Of a stretch of 64,000 nt of DNA, positions 36,097 through 44,090 are shown in pieces. Origin of the DNA: Micavibrio sp. TMED2 (GTDB taxonomy: Bacteria; Pseudomonadota; Alphaproteobacteria; TMED2). A program made the position numbers and the translations under genes. The stretch spans positions 443,609 through 507,608 of the forward strand of contig NHBH01000009.1 of the NCBI GenBank assembly GCA_002168225.1, given 5' to 3'. Below the pieces are notes generated by a model. That model had not been told where the DNA came from. It searched no databases and saw only the letters and a list, made by a program, of their open reading frames with translations. Positions within the stretch are counted from its first letter, which is position 1. The number at the start of each line of letters is the position of its first letter.

Positions 36097-37212
36097 TCAG
36101 GCGGCCAATACCGTGGTCGGATCGCAGAAATCGAGCGACAGGCTGTCGGCGACCTGCTGATTGACGATCTGGCCGCGATGTACGTTCAAACCGTTGCGTA
36201 AATGCGGATCACGGACCAGCGCCTCGAGGCCGAGATTGGCCAGCATCACCCCATGACGCAGGGTGGCGTTGTTCAGCGCGTGGCTTGAGGTTTTCGGCAC
36301 TGCGCCGGGCATGTTTGCAACGCAATAATGAACGACACCATCAACCAGATAGGTTGGGTCGGCATGGGTGGTGGCATGGGAGGTTTCAAAGCAGCCACCC
36401 TGATCAATCGCCACATCGACAACCACTGTACCCTTGCGCATGGTGCGGATCATATCTGCCGTGACGAGTTTCGGCGCGCTGGCACCTGGGATCAGCACCG
36501 CGCCGATAACGGCGTCCGATGCGGCAACATTTTCGGCGATGGCCTCGACGGTTGAATAAAGACAGCGCGCACGACCGCCGAACAGATCATCGAGCTGGCG
36601 CAGGCGTGGCAGTGACCGGTCGAGGATGGTGACATCGGCACCGAGGCCGATTGCCATCTTGGCCGCATGGGTACCGACAACGCCGCCACCGATCACGGTG
36701 ACCTTGGCCGGTGCCACACCGGGGACGCCACCCAGCAGCAGGCCTTCACCACCTGCCGGTGCTTCGAGCGAGCGGGCCGCGGACTGGATCGACAGACGAC
36801 CGGCGACCTCTGACATCGGGGCGAGCAGGGGCAGGCCACCTTCCGGTGCGGTGACCGTTTCATAGGCGATGGCGGTGCAGCCGCTGGCCATCAGACCCTC
36901 GGTCTGGGCCTTGTCGGCGGCAAGATGGAGATAGGTATAGAGAATTTGGCCGGGTTTCAGTTGGGCCCATTCCGTCGGCTGCGGTTCCTTGACCTTGACC
37001 ACCATATCGGCGCGCTCAAAAACCTCGGCGGCGGTATCAACCACGGTCGCACCGGCTTTACGGTAGTCGTCATCATGGGCGCCGATGCCACTGCCAGCCT
37101 GGGTTTCGATCAGGACCTCATGGCCCGCATGAACATATTCGCGGGCGGCTGCCGGGGTAATGCCGACACGGTATTCGTGGTTCTTGATTTCCTTGGGACA
37201 TCCGACGCGCAT
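36097..37212 (-). CDS. ald: Alanine dehydrogenase
   Basis: 371 residues from ATG 37212 (MRVGCPKEIKNHEYRVGITP), exactly the family length; the longer frame upstream is not coding-like. The catalytic Lys75 (VVKVKEP) and His96 (LYTYLHLAA) are in place, the NAD loop is VIGGGVVGTHAAKMAIGLGA, and the 'AIDQGGCFETSHATTH' segment follows. The enzyme reversibly oxidises L-alanine to pyruvate and ammonia with NAD. Divergent from it is an Lrp/AsnC regulator, the usual partner (AldR/BkdR type) that activates ald when alanine is present. A terminator follows directly. Confidence 0.96.
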   Translation of the reverse strand: MRVGCPKEIKNHEYRVGITPAAAREYVHAGHEVLIETQAGSGIGAHDDDYRKAGATVVDTAAEVFERADMVVKVKEPQPTEWAQLKPGQILYTYLHLAADKAQTEGLMASGCTAIAYETVTAPEGGLPLLAPMSEVAGRLSIQSAARSLEAPAGGEGLLLGGVPGVAPAKVTVIGGGVVGTHAAKMAIGLGADVTILDRSLPRLRQLDDLFGGRARCLYSTVEAIAENVAASDAVIGAVLIPGASAPKLVTADMIRTMRKGTVVVDVAIDQGGCFETSHATTHADPTYLVDGVVHYCVANMPGAVPKTSSHALNNATLRHGVMLANLGLEALVRDPHLRNGLNVHRGQIVNQQVADSLSLDFCDPTTVLAA

Positions 37213-37299
37213 GATGCCTGCCTCCTTGAAAGAAATATAGAGTGGGGCCATCAAACATGGCTTGCACGCCAGAATATTGAAAAAATGCCGCCATGTCCG

Positions 37300-37343
37300 T
37301 GCAAATCAAGTGTATGTTGCGCAGCAATTTGCATGTATCATGC
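37300..37343. promoter_or_regulatory. Candidate Lrp-type operator region between ald and its regulator
   Basis: Two nested symmetries lie in the divergent gap: TGCAAAT (37300-37306) with ATTTGCA (37327-37333), centres 27 bases apart, and GCATG-TAT-CATGC (37331-37343). Paired, helically spaced sites are what Lrp-family octamers bind. Assignment to the adjacent regulator is inference. Confidence 0.4.
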
Positions 37344-37396
37344 GTGATTTATAAAATAGCGCGTTATTCATGCGTTAACTTTGGGTGCGCTGCGGT

Positions 37397-37840
37397 ATGG
37401 ACCAATTTGACCAACAAATCCTGACGGCATTGCAGGACAATGCCCGGATCAGCAATGTGCAGCTGGCAGAGCTGGTGGGGCTATCAGCATCCGCCTGTTC
37501 ACGGCGTATTCAGGCGCTTGAGGAAGCCGGGGTTATTGCTGGTTACCGGGCAGTGCTCGACCGTGAGCTGATCGGCCTGCCGATGACCGTGCTGGTGCAT
37601 ATGTCCCTGCAGACGCTCGGGCGGGACCAGATGGAAGCGTTTGAGGCGGCGGTGCTGGATATTCCCGAGGTTATTGTCTGCTATCTCCTGTCCGGCAGCA
37701 GTGATTACCTGTTACGGGTGGCAGCCCGCGATCTCGGTGATTTCGAGCGTATCCACACCGAGCATCTCTCTGCTTTGCCCTTTGTCTCGCGGATCGAGAG
37801 CAACTTTGCCCTGCGCGAGGTTGTCAATCGCTCACCGTAA
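37397..37840 (+). CDS. Lrp/AsnC family transcriptional regulator
   Basis: 147 residues from ATG 37397 (MDQFDQQILTALQDNARISN); a GTG 12 bases upstream is less likely. The N-terminal helix-turn-helix is NVQLAELVGLSASACSRRIQ, with 'LEEAGVIAGYRAVLD' following. The C-terminal RAM/AsnC ligand domain contains VLDIPEVIVCYLLSGSSDYL and 'ARDLGDFERIH'. Family members form octamers that sense amino acids. Divergence from ald strongly suggests control of ald in response to alanine or a branched-chain amino acid. Confidence 0.93.
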   Translation: MDQFDQQILTALQDNARISNVQLAELVGLSASACSRRIQALEEAGVIAGYRAVLDRELIGLPMTVLVHMSLQTLGRDQMEAFEAAVLDIPEVIVCYLLSGSSDYLLRVAARDLGDFERIHTEHLSALPFVSRIESNFALREVVNRSP

Positions 37841-37962
37841 GCCTGCCATAGGTGAGGCGCACTCACCGGCATGGTTGTGTATTCAATCAAATAATCTGGT
37901 ATGTTGACGAAATGATGTTTTTCTACCGCCCGCACGGGCGGCCAAATAAGTTGCAGGACGCT

Positions 37963-39711
37963 ATGCGCAAAATGCAGTTTCGTGCTGGTCTCGCCAGCCT
38001 GTTTTTATCCCTGACCCTTGCGATAACCGGTATCACCAGCAGCGCCCATGCGGTCGATTATGTCGACCCGGCACCGATGCTGGAGCGGGTCAAAACCGCT
38101 GCCCGTGACTGTCGCCCGCCGGAAAGCCTGTCGGTGCCGATGATCACATGGGGTGCTGATACCATTGCCATCAATGCCAATGGAGCTGCGGAGACGCAGG
38201 GCGGTACCCTGTTCAACGATGCCGGGCTGGATGTCCGCCTGTATCGTGAAGATGTCTTCGCCAAGCAGGTCAGCGCCTTCCTCAACTGCGACAGCCCGTT
38301 CCTGCGGGCGACCACCGGGATGGCGGCGCTGGCCACCGATGTAACCGAGCGCGATCCACGCACAGCCATGGTGCCGGTTGCCCAGCTCTCATGGTCTGCC
38401 GGTGGTGATGCACTGGTTGTGCGCGGCGATCTGTGCTGCAAGATCGAGAACCTGCGCGGTGCCACCATCGCGATCCAGCAGGATGGTCCGCATATCGATT
38501 ATATGGCCAAGCTGCTGCAGGATGCCGGACTGACCGTTGACGATGTGACGATCCGCTGGACCCGCGACCTGACCGGGCTGACCGGATCAACGCCGGGTGA
38601 GGCCTTTGTCGAGGATCAGAGCGTTGACGCAGCCTTTGTCATCCTGCCGGATGCCGAGGCGCTGACCGGTGGTGGGCTTTATGGCCCGGTGGTCAAGAAT
38701 GCCAGGCTGGCGGCATCAACCCGCTCGGCCAACCGGATCATTGCCGATCAGTATTTTGTCCGCGCTGATTTCCTCCGTGCCTATCCCGATGTGGTGTCGA
38801 AATTCGTCAATGCCCTGCTGCGTTCGGAAGAGCAGGTGCGCAATACCCTGCTCAGCGACAATGCCACGGGCAGCAAGCTGGCACGGCAATCTGCGCTGAT
38901 GCTGCTCGATGATGCGGCGGCGGCGGAAGATCTGGTGCTGTTGTACCGTGATGCCGAAACCATCGGGGTCAAAGGCAATGCCGCCTTCTATGAAGACACG
39001 AATAACCCACGTCGGTTCGAGGCGGTCATGGGGCAGGCACAGACTGCGCTTGCCGGGCTGGGGCTGATCCGTGAGACACATGCTATCAGCCTGCCATCGG
39101 AGATTGTCCCGTCATGGTCGGTTGCGGCACTGGCATCCGGGGTTGTGAAGCCTGACCGGGCGGCACCCAGCTTCAATGCGGCGGCGGTCAATCAGGTGGT
39201 CTCGGCCAAGCAGGCGCAGGGCACGCTCGATGATGCCACCCTGTTCGAGTTTGAAATCCGGTTCCAGCCGAACCAGCGCGACTTCCCGGTCGATGTCTAC
39301 CGCGATGATTTCAGCCGTGTGGTTGATCTCTCCTCGACCTATGCAGGTGCGGTGATGGTGATCGAGGGGCACAGCGATCCGCTCGGTTATCTCAAGGCCC
39401 GCCAGAGCAATGTGGGGCAGGTTGCCCTCCAGCGTCAGGTGCGCGCCGCGCTCAATCTCTCGATCGAACGGGCCAATTCGGTTCGTGATAGCCTGATCAC
39501 CTATGCCTCATCCGAGGGTATCCAGCTCGATCCGGCACAGTTCGAGACGCTTGGGCTTGGCTTCAAAAATCCGAGAACCGGGCTGTCGGGCGATGGCGTC
39601 ACGCCACTGGCCCCGGCGAGCAAGGCCGAGTGGCTCTCCAACATGCGGGTTGTTTTCCGTCTCATCGCTGTTGAAGCCGAGGCGTCGCAATTCACTCTGC
39701 TTGAAAACTGA
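37963..39711 (+). CDS. Periplasmic substrate-binding (NMT1/SsuA-like) domain fused to an OmpA domain
   Basis: 582 residues from ATG 37963, giving a clean signal peptide (MRKMQFRAGLASLFLSLTLA, cleaved after SAHA). Residues about 30-370 look like an ABC/NMT1-type binding protein: GGTLFNDAGLDVRLYREDVF, 'ENLRGATIAIQQDGPHIDYM', 'LQDAGLTVDDVTIRW', and 'YFVRADFLRAYPDVVSKFV'. The last ~150 residues form an OmpA-like peptidoglycan-binding domain: FQPNQRDFPVDVYRDDFSRV, IEGHSDPLGYLKAR with the diaminopimelate-contact Asp, and 'LSIERANSVRDSLI' with the partner Arg. The protein should sit in the periplasm, attached to the wall, with a bound small molecule. No ABC permease is near. It is the first gene of a five-gene unit; the vWA gene begins 17 bases later. 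Confidence 0.82.
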   Translation: MRKMQFRAGLASLFLSLTLAITGITSSAHAVDYVDPAPMLERVKTAARDCRPPESLSVPMITWGADTIAINANGAAETQGGTLFNDAGLDVRLYREDVFAKQVSAFLNCDSPFLRATTGMAALATDVTERDPRTAMVPVAQLSWSAGGDALVVRGDLCCKIENLRGATIAIQQDGPHIDYMAKLLQDAGLTVDDVTIRWTRDLTGLTGSTPGEAFVEDQSVDAAFVILPDAEALTGGGLYGPVVKNARLAASTRSANRIIADQYFVRADFLRAYPDVVSKFVNALLRSEEQVRNTLLSDNATGSKLARQSALMLLDDAAAAEDLVLLYRDAETIGVKGNAAFYEDTNNPRRFEAVMGQAQTALAGLGLIRETHAISLPSEIVPSWSVAALASGVVKPDRAAPSFNAAAVNQVVSAKQAQGTLDDATLFEFEIRFQPNQRDFPVDVYRDDFSRVVDLSSTYAGAVMVIEGHSDPLGYLKARQSNVGQVALQRQVRAALNLSIERANSVRDSLITYASSEGIQLDPAQFETLGLGFKNPRTGLSGDGVTPLAPASKAEWLSNMRVVFRLIAVEAEASQFTLLEN

Positions 39712-39728
39712 TCGGGGAGGGCTGGATT

Positions 39729-40571
39729 ATGGGACGCAAACGCCGCTCATCCGGTTACCGCAGACCCTCTGGGGGCTTGTTGCCGATCATTATCGGTATC
39801 GCTGTGGTCGGCATCATGGCCGGGCTGACCGAAATGGGCCAAAACAGTTCAAGCAATAATGGCTCGGGCGACACGCCGAAACTGCGGACAGCGGATCAGG
39901 CAACCAAGGCTGCGATGAGTTGGGCCGGTACGGTTGGTGTTGAGGATCTGTCGCCCTCGTCACTGGATCAGAACCGTATCCGCCGGAATTATGTGCTGGC
40001 GATTGATGCCAGTGGTTCGATGGGCGACAACGACAGCTGTGCGCCCGGTACTGACCCGAAATTCTCGGTTGTCCGGCCTGCTGTATCAGAGTTTTTGAAC
40101 AGCCTCGGACCAGAGGATTATATCTCTCTGGTCTCGTTTCAGGGCGAACAGGTGCAGGTTCTGGTCCCGCTCGGCCCCAACCGGCCCGGTGTGATCCTGC
40201 CAGCGATTGATAGCATCCGCCCCGGTGGCGGGACACCAATCGGCTTGACCCTGCAATCGGCGATGAAATTGCTTGAGGATCAGGCACAGCGTCAGGCGGG
40301 CTATGGCGAATACAATATCGTGCTGGTCACCGATGGTGCGGCCTCGGACAAGGCGCTGATGCTGCAGATGCTGGATCGAATTACCATCGAAACGCCGATT
40401 GTGATCCAGACCGTGGGTTTCTGTATTGGTCGCAATCACGCACTGAATGACCCGAGCCGGGTTATCTATCGCTCAGCCGATAATGGTGAGGCATTACGGC
40501 AAGGTCTGACCGCTGCGGTGGCCGAAGCGGCGGATTTCGATGGCAGCAGCTTCGAGCAGCTGAATAATTGA
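39729..40571 (+). CDS. Membrane-anchored von Willebrand factor A domain protein
   Basis: 280 residues with a strong ribosome-binding site (GGGAGGG, about 6 bases before ATG). A basic N-terminus and one membrane helix (about 17-33, LLPIIIGIAVVGIMAGL) are followed by a low-complexity linker. The vWA domain has a complete metal-ion adhesion site: D93-x-S95-x-S97 (AIDASGSMGDN), the Thr in RPGGGTPIGLT, and Asp in VLVTDGAASD. vWA domains mediate regulated protein-protein contacts. The domain would lie in the periplasm, together with the two OmpA proteins encoded on either side. It is second in the five-gene unit. Confidence 0.87.
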   Translation: MGRKRRSSGYRRPSGGLLPIIIGIAVVGIMAGLTEMGQNSSSNNGSGDTPKLRTADQATKAAMSWAGTVGVEDLSPSSLDQNRIRRNYVLAIDASGSMGDNDSCAPGTDPKFSVVRPAVSEFLNSLGPEDYISLVSFQGEQVQVLVPLGPNRPGVILPAIDSIRPGGGTPIGLTLQSAMKLLEDQAQRQAGYGEYNIVLVTDGAASDKALMLQMLDRITIETPIVIQTVGFCIGRNHALNDPSRVIYRSADNGEALRQGLTAAVAEAADFDGSSFEQLNN

Positions 40572-40622
40572 TGGGTACAATATCCGGGCAGGTTCCTGTC
40601 CAGATTCAAGGGGAATAATCGC

Positions 40623-41078
40623 ATGAAAGAACCGGTCTCACGCCGCCGCATTTTGCGCTTCGGTGCCGGTTTCGGTCTGGTCGCCCTGGCTACCGGCTAT
40701 GTCGGCTTCAGCGGCATCCAGTACCAGCAGCGCAAGGTTCGGCGCTGGCTGATCCCGTTTGATGGTAACGAGATTGCCGATCAGGGCAAATCAATGCTGC
40801 AGACCGCGATGGATGATGCGCTGATGCGTGGCGATCAGCCGGTCCGTGTCGTTGGCCATACCGGCACCATCGGTGCCCCGGCGGCCAAGCGCGAACAGTC
40901 TGAGGCGCGGGCAGAGGCGGTGCGCGACCTGCTGGTCCAGTCCGGCATCGATGAACGCCGCATTGCCGTTGCCGCGATGTCGGATCAGGCACCCCTGCCA
41001 CAGCAGCAGGGCGAGAGCCGCCGTGCTTATGAACGACGTCTGCAGCGGGTTGAAATCCTGATCGGGAGTGGCTCATGA
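40623..41078 (+). CDS. Small membrane-anchored OmpA-domain protein
   Basis: 151 residues. The N-terminus has a twin-arginine-like basic stretch (VSRRRILRFGAGFGLVALAT) leading into one hydrophobic segment, which could be a signal anchor or a Tat signal. The rest is a compact OmpA-like domain: LIPFDGNEIADQGKSMLQTA, VRVVGHTGTIGAPAAK, 'REQSEARAEAVRDLLVQSGI' and 'YERRLQRVEILIG'. The usual GH-x-D is GHTG here, so the diaminopimelate-binding Asp is not in the standard position and wall binding may be lost. It overlaps the next gene by 4 bases (ATGA). Confidence 0.78.
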   Translation: MKEPVSRRRILRFGAGFGLVALATGYVGFSGIQYQQRKVRRWLIPFDGNEIADQGKSMLQTAMDDALMRGDQPVRVVGHTGTIGAPAAKREQSEARAEAVRDLLVQSGIDERRIAVAAMSDQAPLPQQQGESRRAYERRLQRVEILIGSGS

Positions 41079-41731
41079 GCCGTCAGGAAACCCATAAGCA
41101 AGGGATTGAGAAGCTGCCATGGTGGGGCTGGAACCCCGGTCTCGATAATGGCGAGCGGATATTGGGTGAGGTCTTGTCCAGCATGCCACAGGTCGAGGCG
41201 TCCTCAATCCCGTGGCAGATACGCTTGCTGGAAAACCCGTCCTCACGATTTGCCCTGCCGGGTGCCATCACGCTGCAGCGCCATGATGCCATTCATGTGC
41301 TGCTGGGCCGTGGGCTGCGCGCGCAGGACGAGGCGTTCGTCATCGGCTTCACCATGGGGGCGACCAAGGCGCTAAAACACTGGCAGGAGGCGTTTTTCGC
41401 CTTTGCCACCAAGCATTTCTATCCCAAGCCCTATAACTTCGAGGATGCCGACATTAACGCGCTGAAACTCGGTTTCGGTGCCGGTGCCGCGAGCAAGGCA
41501 ACCCGACTGGAGCAGTTTCCGTTCGAGGATCATTTCGACAAGACGGTCAATGAGGTGCGGGCGCTGGTGGGTATCTCCGTACCCGATCTGCACGCCTATT
41601 ACCGCAAGGAAAGTCTGCTGACCCCGGACAGCAAGGAGACCCAGCGCCTCGACCGGGACATTGGCGGTGTCGATCCCAGCGATATTAGCCAGCCCGACGC
41701 GCCTCAATCCGGTTGGGAGCGTGAAAAGTAG
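41075..41731 (+). CDS. COQ4-like protein with HDxxHx11E metal motif
   Basis: 218 residues, soluble. The segment QRHDAIHVLLGRGLRAQDEA contains H70-D71-x2-H74-x11-E86, the exact HDxxHx11E signature of the ubiquinone-biosynthesis protein COQ4, and the length (about 220) also fits. The flanking sequence is otherwise divergent (FVIGFTMGATKALKHWQEAF) and I would not claim a role in quinone synthesis. No ubi or coq gene is near. It begins inside the stop of the small OmpA gene and ends 1 base before the XpaC-like gene, so it is tightly built into the five-gene unit. A metal-binding or prenyl-lipid-binding role is the inference. Confidence 0.7.
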   Translation: MSRQETHKQGIEKLPWWGWNPGLDNGERILGEVLSSMPQVEASSIPWQIRLLENPSSRFALPGAITLQRHDAIHVLLGRGLRAQDEAFVIGFTMGATKALKHWQEAFFAFATKHFYPKPYNFEDADINALKLGFGAGAASKATRLEQFPFEDHFDKTVNEVRALVGISVPDLHAYYRKESLLTPDSKETQRLDRDIGGVDPSDISQPDAPQSGWEREK

Positions 41732-41732
41732 G

Positions 41733-42482
41733 ATGACGGCGGGCGGTACAATACTGCAGATACCTGACGACATGCGGCAGGTAACGGCGGAGATCCAGCC
41801 GATACAGGACCGTGACGACCTGCGGGCTGCCGAGGCCCATGTTGCCCGCTATCTGGCGTCGCTTGAGCCGCTGCCCCTGCAGGGCTGGTTACGGCAGATC
41901 GCGATTGGTATTCCGGCAGCCGGGTTGGTGCTGCTGGCCGATGGCTTTGCCGGGATGATCTGGTGGCAGGCGGGTCTTGCCGGTCTCGTCGGCTGGCTCG
42001 GTCTGACCGCCATGTTTGAACCGGAACCGCCATCAATCCTGCAACAGCACACCATGCTCTCGATTGCCGATATGGCCGATGGTTTCCGCAGGCTGGGGGC
42101 AGCGATCGACTCCCTTGATGCCATACCGCTGGAGCATGGATTGCACGGTGCCGAAAGCTCGATTGCCAGCATGCGCGCGGACCTTCTTGCCATCGGAGAG
42201 GATTACCGCGTCGATCCGGGCGATGTGGTCCGCTCCCGCAACTTCCTGCACCATCACGTACCGATGGCGGTCGACCTTGCCCATACCATTGGCCGGTTGA
42301 ATGACCGCGGCGGGCTGTCCGATGACCAGTGGCAGGATGTCTCCAAGGCGGTTGAGCGGCTTGACGGGATACGCGGAGCCTTCAATCGTCAGCGCATGGC
42401 GCTGGCCCGCAATGACGTGGATGATCTGCGGATCACCGGTGATGTGCTGAACAGTCTGCTTGCGGATAAGACCGGCGTTTGA
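41733..42482 (+). CDS. XpaC-like membrane protein
   Basis: 249 residues from ATG 41733, one base after the preceding stop; longer upstream starts overlap that gene. Two membrane helices (about 57-96, LRQIAIGIPAAGLVLLADGF and WWQAGLAGLVGWLGLTAMF) are followed by a helical soluble region. That region includes 'FLHHHVPMAVDLAHTIGRLN' and 'VSKAVERLDGIRGAFNRQRM', resembling the XpaC family ('5-bromo-4-chloroindolyl phosphate hydrolysis' proteins). XpaC proteins commonly pair with TelA (toxic-anion resistance), which is absent here. It is the last gene of the unit; glpD follows after 61 bases and is probably separate. Confidence 0.65.
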   Translation: MTAGGTILQIPDDMRQVTAEIQPIQDRDDLRAAEAHVARYLASLEPLPLQGWLRQIAIGIPAAGLVLLADGFAGMIWWQAGLAGLVGWLGLTAMFEPEPPSILQQHTMLSIADMADGFRRLGAAIDSLDAIPLEHGLHGAESSIASMRADLLAIGEDYRVDPGDVVRSRNFLHHHVPMAVDLAHTIGRLNDRGGLSDDQWQDVSKAVERLDGIRGAFNRQRMALARNDVDDLRITGDVLNSLLADKTGV

Positions 42483-42543
42483 ACTGAAAGGCCGGATTCA
42501 CGGGGTTTGCAAATGCGGCAGACTGGTGTAGGCCCGTAAGTCT

Positions 42544-44046
42544 ATGACTGATACCAAAAATGATTTCGATATTCTGATCATCGGCGGCGGGATCAACGGT
42601 GCCGGTATTGCCCGTGATGCGGTTGGCCGGGGCTACAGCGTCTGTCTGGTCGAGAAAGCTGATCTCGGCGGGGCCACCTCTGCCTGGTCGACCAAGCTGA
42701 TCCATGGCGGGCTGCGCTATCTCGAGCAATATGAGTTCCGGTTGGTGCGGGAAGCACTGATTGAACGTGAACGGCTCTGGGCCATGGCGCCGCATATCAT
42801 CCGTCCGATCCGTTTTGTTCTGCCATTGCACAAACAGATGCGCCCGGCCTGGCTGATCCGGCTCGGCCTGTTCCTCTATGACAATATCGGCGGGCGCAAG
42901 CTGTTGCCTGCAACAACTAAGGTCGATCTGGCTGAGGGGCCGCTGGGTGCGGGCTTGCTGCCGATTTTTCAGCGCGGTTTTGAATATTCCGATGCGCAGG
43001 TTGATGACAGCCGCCTGACGCTCCTGAATGCCCGGGATGCGGCGGCGCGCGGTGCCGTGGTGAACACCCGAACGGCGGTGGCTAAAGTGACGGAAAGCGC
43101 CGATGGCGGCTGGTCTGCGGATTTGCAGCGTGCTGACGGCGTGATTGAAACCGTCTCGGCCCGCATGGTGGTCAATGCCGCCGGTCCATGGGTGGATACG
43201 GTGCTGCGTGATTGCTTTGGTCGCAACAACCCGGACAATCTGCGGTTGGTTCAGGGCAGTCACCTGATCGTCAAACGCCTGTTCCAGCATGACCGTGCCT
43301 TCATCTTCCAGCAGCCGGATGGACGCATTGTCTTCGCCATTCCCTACCACCATGACTACACGCTGATTGGTACCACCGATCATGATGTTACCGATCCGGC
43401 ATCCTGCCGCGCGACGGACGGGGAAATCGACTATCTGCTGGAGGCCATCAACGCCTATATCGAGCAGCCCCTGAGCCGGGCCGATATTGTCTCAACCTAT
43501 GCCGGTGTTCGCGCACTCTATAAGGATGGTGCGGCCAAGGCGCAGGAGACCACGCGCGATTATGTGCTGGCACTCGACAAGGCGGCGAAACAGCCGCTGC
43601 TCAATGTGTTTGGCGGCAAACTGACCACCTATCGCAAGCTGGCAGAATCTGCACTTGAGCATATCGAGGACAAACTCGGCGCGCGCGGTAAGCCGTGGAC
43701 CGGTGGCGCAACATTGCCGGGCGGCAAGCTGCCACCCCAGGGCATTGCCGATGCCGAGGCAAAGCTGGTGGCAAGTTACCCGTTTCTGGACACGCAAACG
43801 GTGCGCCGCCTGATCTATCAGTATGGCTCAGAGGCCGGTGAGGTGCTGGGCAAGGCTGATGCTCTCGACGACCTCGGTGTCGATTTCGGCCATGGGTTGA
43901 GCGAGCGGGAGGTCCGCTGGATGATGGCCAATGAATGGGCGGTGACAGCCGAAGATATCCTGTGGCGTCGCTCGAAGCTGGGACTGAAGTTCTCGGTCGA
44001 GCAGGTGCAGGCGCTGGAGAGCTTCATGGCCGCCGCGGCTCAATAA
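42544..44046 (+). CDS. glpD: Aerobic glycerol-3-phosphate dehydrogenase
   Basis: 500 residues. FAD-binding begins [19 protein letters not shown], followed by the family patterns [20 protein letters not shown] and '[20 protein letters not shown]'. The membrane-associated enzyme oxidises sn-glycerol-3-phosphate to dihydroxyacetone phosphate, passing electrons to ubiquinone. glpK follows 44 bases downstream, so the two form a glycerol-use operon; no glpF or GlpR gene is in view. Confidence 0.96.
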   Translation: MTDTKNDFDILIIGGGINGAGIARDAVGRGYSVCLVEKADLGGATSAWSTKLIHGGLRYLEQYEFRLVREALIERERLWAMAPHIIRPIRFVLPLHKQMRPAWLIRLGLFLYDNIGGRKLLPATTKVDLAEGPLGAGLLPIFQRGFEYSDAQVDDSRLTLLNARDAAARGAVVNTRTAVAKVTESADGGWSADLQRADGVIETVSARMVVNAAGPWVDTVLRDCFGRNNPDNLRLVQGSHLIVKRLFQHDRAFIFQQPDGRIVFAIPYHHDYTLIGTTDHDVTDPASCRATDGEIDYLLEAINAYIEQPLSRADIVSTYAGVRALYKDGAAKAQETTRDYVLALDKAAKQPLLNVFGGKLTTYRKLAESALEHIEDKLGARGKPWTGGATLPGGKLPPQGIADAEAKLVASYPFLDTQTVRRLIYQYGSEAGEVLGKADALDDLGVDFGHGLSEREVRWMMANEWAVTAEDILWRRSKLGLKFSVEQVQALESFMAAAAQ

Positions 44047-44090
44047 GAACAAGAATAGCAATAATCAAAATATCTCAGAGGAAACAACCA

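Noticed and set aside
41733..42482. Expected telA next to the XpaC-like gene
   Set aside because: No TelA-like protein is encoded on either side; the next gene is glpD.
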